This document shows positions 7,539-10,775 of a stretch of DNA of 10,775 nt, one piece after another. Location of the stretch: positions 1-10,775 of the forward strand of contig JAGOGF010000087.1 in NCBI GenBank assembly GCA_017996845.1, written 5' to 3'. The notes under the pieces were generated by a model. It saw only the letters and a list, made by a program, of their open reading frames with translations, did no database searches and had not been told where the DNA came from. This DNA comes from Butyrivibrio sp. (GTDB taxonomy: Bacteria > Bacillota_A > Clostridia > Lachnospirales > Lachnospiraceae). Each line of letters opens with the position of its first letter. Within the stretch, counting starts at the first letter, position 1. Both the position numbers and the translations under genes were made by a program.

Positions 7539-8545
7539 GATACAGGGCACTTGTGACAGCTGAACTGGATGTTGATGTATTGAAAAAAACAGTCCCGGAA
7601 ATTGATTTTGATACAGCGGGATACTGCGTTGATCATGAAGTCATGGAATCTTCGGAACTTGCACAGAAGATTATTCCCTATGATATCCTGATTTCTGAAT
7701 TTGAAACGGTGAATGCATCCGTAATAGATGCTGCTGACAAACTCAAACTGATCATATGCTGCAGAGGCGGGGTTAAAAGTGTAGTAGATCTGCAGGAAGC
7801 AGGAAAAAGAAATATCATGGTGGCTCATAATGCCGGAAGAAATGCTGCTGCGGTATCGGAAATGGTCATGGGTTATATTCTTGATCTGTGCCGCAACATT
7901 ACGAAGTCAAACAGGCTGATACATGAACGTGTGATCACATCCGATCACCGGGATATTCCTTCTGAGTATAAAGATACGATCTGGGGGCTGGATAAGAGCA
8001 GCCCTTATGTTGCGCTTCGCGGAAGAAGCCCGAAAATGATGACGCTTGGTATTGTCGGATATGGAAATGTGGGAAGGCAGGTTGCGGAAAAAGCCGCTGT
8101 CTTTGGAATGGACATCATCATATATGATCCGATCGATGCTTCGATGGCTACTTCCGAGAGTGTCAAAAGTGTAAGCTTTGAGGAGCTGCTCAAAGAATCA
8201 GATGTTGTTACGCTGCATTGTCCGCTTACGAAGACAAATCAGAAGATGATGAGTTATGATCAGTTCAGAATGATGAAAAAGGATGCGTTCTTCATCAATG
8301 CGGCGCGTGGCGGACTCGTTGATGAGGAAGCGCTTGTGTGGGCACTTTCGGAGCAGGAGATTGCAGGAGCGGCAATCGACGTGGTAACGCAGGAACCTAT
8401 CCCGGATAATTATATTCTGCTGGATGCACCCAATCTTCTGATTACACCGCACATTGCAGGAGCTTCTGATGAAGTGGTACGTAAAGGGACAGAGATGGTC
8501 ATTCACAAACTGATCAATTTTCTCGGCATGGATCTTGTAATGTAA
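7535..8545 (+). CDS. D-isomer-specific 2-hydroxyacid dehydrogenase
   Basis: This 336-residue NAD(P)-dependent oxidoreductase resembles D-3-phosphoglycerate dehydrogenase and D-lactate or glyoxylate reductases. The nucleotide-binding loop is G175-Y-G177-N-V-G180. The catalytic triad is in place: R258 in N-A-A-R-G-G, E287 in T-Q-E-P, and H306 in T-P-H-I-A-G. The segment N-A-G-R-N-A-A-A-V-S-E (around residues 100-110) is the usual catalytic-domain hinge motif. It lacks the C-terminal ACT domain of long SerA forms. The family reduces 2-oxo acids to D-2-hydroxy acids. Since the neighbours make or use 2-oxo acids (aldolase, ThDP enzyme), it probably reduces the pathway's keto group; the true substrate is unknown. 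The start overlaps the LicD stop by 4 bp, with GAGGAG at 7521-7526 as ribosome site. Confidence 0.9.
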   Translation: MRYRALVTAELDVDVLKKTVPEIDFDTAGYCVDHEVMESSELAQKIIPYDILISEFETVNASVIDAADKLKLIICCRGGVKSVVDLQEAGKRNIMVAHNAGRNAAAVSEMVMGYILDLCRNITKSNRLIHERVITSDHRDIPSEYKDTIWGLDKSSPYVALRGRSPKMMTLGIVGYGNVGRQVAEKAAVFGMDIIIYDPIDASMATSESVKSVSFEELLKESDVVTLHCPLTKTNQKMMSYDQFRMMKKDAFFINAARGGLVDEEALVWALSEQEIAGAAIDVVTQEPIPDNYILLDAPNLLITPHIAGASDEVVRKGTEMVIHKLINFLGMDLVM

Positions 8546-8558
8546 AGGACAAAATGAA

Positions 8559-9224
8559 ATGGTAAAGAATGTTGGAGTATTATTGGCCGCAGGACTTGGC
8601 AGCAGATTTCAGTCTGATGTACCCAAGCAGTTTCTGCGGATTGGTGGAAAAGAAGTGATTGCATACGGAATCGATGCTTTTCGCAGAGCGTCCAATCTGG
8701 ACGTACTTCTGGTGCTTCTTGGAAAAGAAGAATATGAATCGCAGGAGATTCAGAACCGCTATGAGGTTGAAACTGTCTGCGGAGGAAGTACGAGAGCAGA
8801 ATCTTTTCAGAATGCATTGGATTATATCGGAACCCATTATCCGGACTGTGAAAAGGTAATTTTTCATGAAGCGGCAAGGCCGCTCATCCATGCAGCAGTT
8901 TTTGAAAAGTATTTTGATCTGTTGGATGAATATGATTACATAGAAACCTGCCAGCATATAACGGATTCTCTGGGGAGTTTCCTTCCGGGGATTCCGACAA
9001 GGGAAGATTATTTCCTGATACAGGCGCCTGAGGCATACCGGTATCAGCCTCTGATCAGATCATTTGATGTGAATTCTTCTGTCTATTTTGCAGCTTATCA
9101 GCTTCCGGGGACCTGTCGTGGATATCAGTATTTTGATGTCGGGGCGAATTATAAACTGACGTATCCGGAAGACCTTGACCTGATCAGTTACTATATTGAA
9201 AAGGAACAGCAGCATAACATATAG
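8559..9224 (+). CDS. Divergent IspD/TarI-like cytidylyltransferase
   Basis: This 221-residue protein has the normal length for the IspD/TarI family, which joins CTP with a phosphorylated polyol (methylerythritol-4-P, ribitol-5-P) to give a CDP-alcohol. The N-terminal CTP loop L-L-A-A-G-L-G-S-R16-F and P-K23-Q are intact, as is G-G-S-T-R. The usual H-D-A-A-R-P metal motif reads H103-E104-A-A-R-P, with Glu for Asp. The later T-P-Q-x-F signature is I-Q-A-P-E-A-Y here, and the Asp-containing substrate loop (T-D-E/D-A-S) is replaced by N-S-S. The end, Y-K-L-T-Y-P-E-D-L, matches the family. These changes around the acceptor side suggest a substrate other than methylerythritol or ribitol phosphate. 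It is last in the run, with AAGGA at 8545-8549, and a strong hairpin follows. There is no TarJ-like reductase, which normally accompanies TarI. It is the likely source of the CDP donor for the LicD protein. Confidence 0.83.
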   Translation: MVKNVGVLLAAGLGSRFQSDVPKQFLRIGGKEVIAYGIDAFRRASNLDVLLVLLGKEEYESQEIQNRYEVETVCGGSTRAESFQNALDYIGTHYPDCEKVIFHEAARPLIHAAVFEKYFDLLDEYDYIETCQHITDSLGSFLPGIPTREDYFLIQAPEAYRYQPLIRSFDVNSSVYFAAYQLPGTCRGYQYFDVGANYKLTYPEDLDLISYYIEKEQQHNI

Positions 9225-9233
9225 GAAAACCTT

Positions 9234-9278
9234 ATAAGCGAGTAACTATTCAAATAAGAATAGTTACTCGCTTATTTT
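9234..9278 (+). terminator. Strong intrinsic terminator closing the glycan operon
   Basis: ATAAGCGAGTAACTATTC (9234-9251) and its exact reverse complement (9258-9275) form a perfect 18-bp stem with a 6-base AAATAA loop. The stem's last base plus TTT gives a TTTT run at 9275-9278, and AAAA occurs upstream at 9226-9229, so it may work weakly in both directions. It starts 10 bases after the cytidylyltransferase stop. The stem is AT-rich for a terminator but very long. Confidence 0.8.
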
Positions 9279-9306
9279 GACATAAATATTCTTTTCTGAA
9301 TAGTTA

Positions 9307-9335
9307 TTGACTGAACAAATAAAGAAGAATAATCT
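9307..9335 (+). promoter_or_regulatory. Possible promoter of the hipBA-like module
   Basis: TTGACT at 9307-9312 is a five-of-six -35. Two overlapping -10 candidates exist: AATAAT at 9328-9333 (five of six, but a short 15-base spacer) and TAATCT at 9330-9335 (three of six, 17-base spacer). The position, after the terminator and before the antitoxin gene, is right for a self-contained module. Confidence 0.4.
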
Positions 9336-9338
9336 ATA

Positions 9339-9371
9339 GATATAAATGGATATAAAGAAGCTGGATATAAA
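9339..9371 (+). repeat. Three direct GATATAAA repeats upstream of the antitoxin gene
   Basis: GATATAAA occurs at 9339-9346, 9349-9356 and 9364-9371, with starts 10 and 15 bases apart and the last two preceded by G (GGATATAAA). They lie just downstream of the possible promoter, where an XRE antitoxin would be expected to bind for autorepression. TATAG-N8-GGATA at 9335-9352 loosely recalls the TATCC-N8-GGATA operator of E. coli HipB, but only the right half matches. The region is very AT-rich, so an operator role is tentative. Confidence 0.35.
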
Positions 9372-9395
9372 AAACAGACCAGATAAGAATGTGGG

Positions 9396-9403
9396 AAGGT
9401 GAT
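9396..9403 (+). promoter_or_regulatory. Ribosome binding site choosing the antitoxin start at 9407
   Basis: AAGGTGAT (within GGGAAGGTGAT) ends 3 bases before ATG at 9407, with its AAGGTG core 5 bases away. The in-frame ATG at 9389 would put this site inside the gene and has no comparable site of its own. Confidence 0.6.
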
Positions 9404-9406
9404 CAT

Positions 9407-9760
9407 ATGGAGATTAGTAACACCATTCCGGATTATTTAATTATAAAGGAACTTGGACAGCGGCTGCAGCAGATTCGAGTTGCAAAAGGTATGACACAGA
9501 AAAAGCTTTCCGAGAATGCAGGGGTTTCACTTAGTACACTTACCAGATTTGAAAGTGGGAAATCCATTCAAATAGACAGTCTGATCAGCCTGATGCGCAC
9601 ACTTGATATTCTTTCTGAATTAAATATTTTCATACCGCAGCAGGATATACATCCCATGGAAATATTGAGAGAAAAGAACAGAAAACCGAGAAAAAGGGCA
9701 TCTGTTAAAAGAACAGAACAGGAAAATGACAGTAAGTGGACATGGGGGGACGAAAAATGA
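9407..9760 (+). CDS. hipB-like: HipB-like XRE-family antitoxin/repressor
   Basis: This 117-residue protein has one Cro/C1-type helix-turn-helix at about residues 16-71. The core runs L-R/Q-x-I-R-x-A-K-G-M-T-Q31-K-K-L-S, then A-G-V-S-L-S-T-L-T-R-F-E49-S-G-K, the classic XRE pattern with its conserved Gln and Glu. A basic, probably disordered tail (K-P-R-K-R-A-S-V-K-R) follows and ends in W-T-W-G-D-E-K. In the HipB family the HTH binds the promoter while the protein neutralises and co-represses with HipA. An alternative ATG at 9389 would add six residues, but the ribosome site favours 9407. The stop overlaps the toxin start in ATGA, the usual arrangement for balanced antitoxin-toxin synthesis. 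The assignment as antitoxin comes from the adjacent hipA-like gene; the protein alone would only be called an XRE regulator. Confidence 0.85.
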   Translation: MEISNTIPDYLIIKELGQRLQQIRVAKGMTQKKLSENAGVSLSTLTRFESGKSIQIDSLISLMRTLDILSELNIFIPQQDIHPMEILREKNRKPRKRASVKRTEQENDSKWTWGDEK

Positions 9761-10775
9761 TAACGACAGCAGCAGTACGTTTATGGGGAACAACGATTGG
9801 TGCAGTTACCATACAAGATGAGGAACGTTACGCCCGGTTTGAATATGATCATGATTTTCTGAAAAGCAGAATAGAACTATCTCCGATCAATATGCCTTTG
9901 TCTGAACGTGTCTATTCTTTTCCGGCTCTTTCGACGGATAGCTTCTATGGTTTGCCGGGGCTTTTGGCAGATTCTTTACCGGATTCCTATGGCCAGGCGC
10001 TGATCAATGCCTGGCTTGCAAGCAGGGGAAGGGCGGCGGATTCAATGAACTGCGTGGAACGGCTGTGCTATACCGGAACAAGGGGAATGGGAGCACTGGA
10101 ATTTATTCCTGCAATGGAAGGGGTTAGCAGTTATGAAGATACGATTCATATGGAGTCACTTGTGGAACTCGCATCTGCAGTAATGCGCAACAGAGATCAT
10201 CTGGCAGGTTATTTCAGACCGGACAATGAAGCCGTTGATCAGAAAGCTTTGTCACAGATTCAGCAGATTGGTACTTCTGCCGGGGGAGCACGGGCAAAGG
10301 CAGTGATTGCATGGAACAAAAAGACGCAGGAAGTGCGCTCCGGACAAATTGATGCGGGAAAGGGATTTGACTATTATCTGATGAAATTTGATGGTATCGG
10401 CGAAAATCGTGATAAGGAAGATCGTGATGGAAACGATTATACCAGAATAGAATATGCATATTATCTGATGGCACAGAAAGCCGGGATTATCATGAATGAT
10501 TGTTTTTTGTGGAATGAGAACGGACGGCATCATTTTCTGACAAAACGTTTTGACAGAACAGAGGAAGGCCGGAAAATTCACATGCAGACACTTTCAGGAA
10601 TGGGGCATTTTGATTTCAGAATGGATGGTGCATACAGTTATGAGCAGGTGTTTCAGATTCTGAACCGTATTGCAGGAAATAAGCAGGACGCCATACAATT
10701 GTATACCAGAATGCTGTTTAATGTGCTTGCAGTCAATCATGATGATCATATCAAAAACATTTCTTTTTTGATGGA
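9757..10775 (+). CDS. hipA-like: HipA-family serine/threonine kinase toxin (3' end missing)
   Basis: The frame opens at ATG 9757 and is still open at the right edge, giving 339 codons. HipA toxins are usually about 410-440 residues, so perhaps the last quarter is missing. The N-terminal subdomain (1-100) carries L-L-A-D-S-L-P-D-S-Y-G, a typical HipA signature. G172-T-S174-A-G-G-A-R-A-K181 is the Gly-rich loop; S174 matches the loop serine autophosphorylated in E. coli HipA (Ser150). K210 in L-M-K-F-D is the probable ATP-binding lysine, and K-R-F-D-R follows near residue 284. The catalytic loop N327-H-D329-D-H-I-K-N334 is intact, with D329 the catalytic Asp. The metal-binding Asp motif is expected just past the edge. 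E. coli HipA phosphorylates glutamyl-tRNA synthetase and other HipA proteins use other targets, so this target is unknown. No frameshift is seen, so the toxin looks active as far as visible. Confidence 0.92.
   Translation, partial: MITTAAVRLWGTTIGAVTIQDEERYARFEYDHDFLKSRIELSPINMPLSERVYSFPALSTDSFYGLPGLLADSLPDSYGQALINAWLASRGRAADSMNCVERLCYTGTRGMGALEFIPAMEGVSSYEDTIHMESLVELASAVMRNRDHLAGYFRPDNEAVDQKALSQIQQIGTSAGGARAKAVIAWNKKTQEVRSGQIDAGKGFDYYLMKFDGIGENRDKEDRDGNDYTRIEYAYYLMAQKAGIIMNDCFLWNENGRHHFLTKRFDRTEEGRKIHMQTLSGMGHFDFRMDGAYSYEQVFQILNRIAGNKQDAIQLYTRMLFNVLAVNHDDHIKNISFLM

Noticed and set aside
7535..8545. Serine-pathway phosphoglycerate dehydrogenase (serA)
   Set aside because: No serC or serB neighbour and no ACT domain. 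The general D-2-hydroxyacid dehydrogenase call is all the sequence supports.
8554..8565. Tiny ATG-AAA-TGG-TAA frame between the dehydrogenase and the cytidylyltransferase start
   Set aside because: Three codons overlapping the real start; easily expected by chance and not evidence of a leader peptide.
8559..9224. Isoprenoid-pathway ispD
   Set aside because: Key motifs differ (E for D in the metal motif, altered substrate loop), and it is the last gene of a LicD-containing operon without other MEP-pathway genes.

Overview
The window reads like the distal end of a surface-glycan (capsule, teichoic-acid-like or other cell-envelope polymer) gene cluster from a Gram-positive Firmicute, followed by an unrelated toxin-antitoxin module. 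AGGAGG-type ribosome sites, one TTG start, moderate GC content and protein sequences resembling those of gut Clostridia (Lachnospiraceae-like) suggest the host. This placement rests on general sequence feel, not on a marker gene. Every supported gene is on the + strand.

Region 1 (1-2406) is the 3' part of a large polytopic membrane protein with a long extracytoplasmic region. It looks like a GT-C/YfhO/'PTPS-related' envelope protein, and its start lies left of the window. Region 2 (2407-2536) is a 130-base gap with a possible promoter. It also holds a leader in which one segment (CCCGCAGC) can pair with either of two identical partners, the second directly upstream of the next ribosome site.

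Region 3 (2537-9224) is a tight six-gene run. It encodes an HMGL/DmpG-type aldolase with an extra C-terminal domain, a HAD phosphatase, an acetolactate-synthase-like ThDP enzyme, a LicD-type phosphotransferase, a D-2-hydroxyacid dehydrogenase, and a divergent IspD/TarI-like cytidylyltransferase. Spacings are short: 5 bp, 46 bp, 52 bp, a 4-bp overlap and 13 bp. Together they suggest a pathway that builds a small hydroxy-acid or polyol-like molecule from 2-oxo-acid chemistry, activates it with CTP, and transfers it as a phosphodiester onto a glycan through LicD. Each enzyme family is recognisable, but I know of no described pathway with this combination, so this is the best candidate here for an undescribed system.

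Region 4 (9225-9406) is an AT-rich spacer. A perfect 18-bp hairpin followed by T-rich sequence closes the operon. After it come a possible promoter and three GATATAAA repeats. Region 5 (9407-10775) is a hipBA-type module: an XRE-family antitoxin overlapping by 4 bp a HipA-family kinase toxin that runs off the right edge with its catalytic loop already visible. No tRNA, rRNA, CRISPR array, insertion sequence or integrase was seen.
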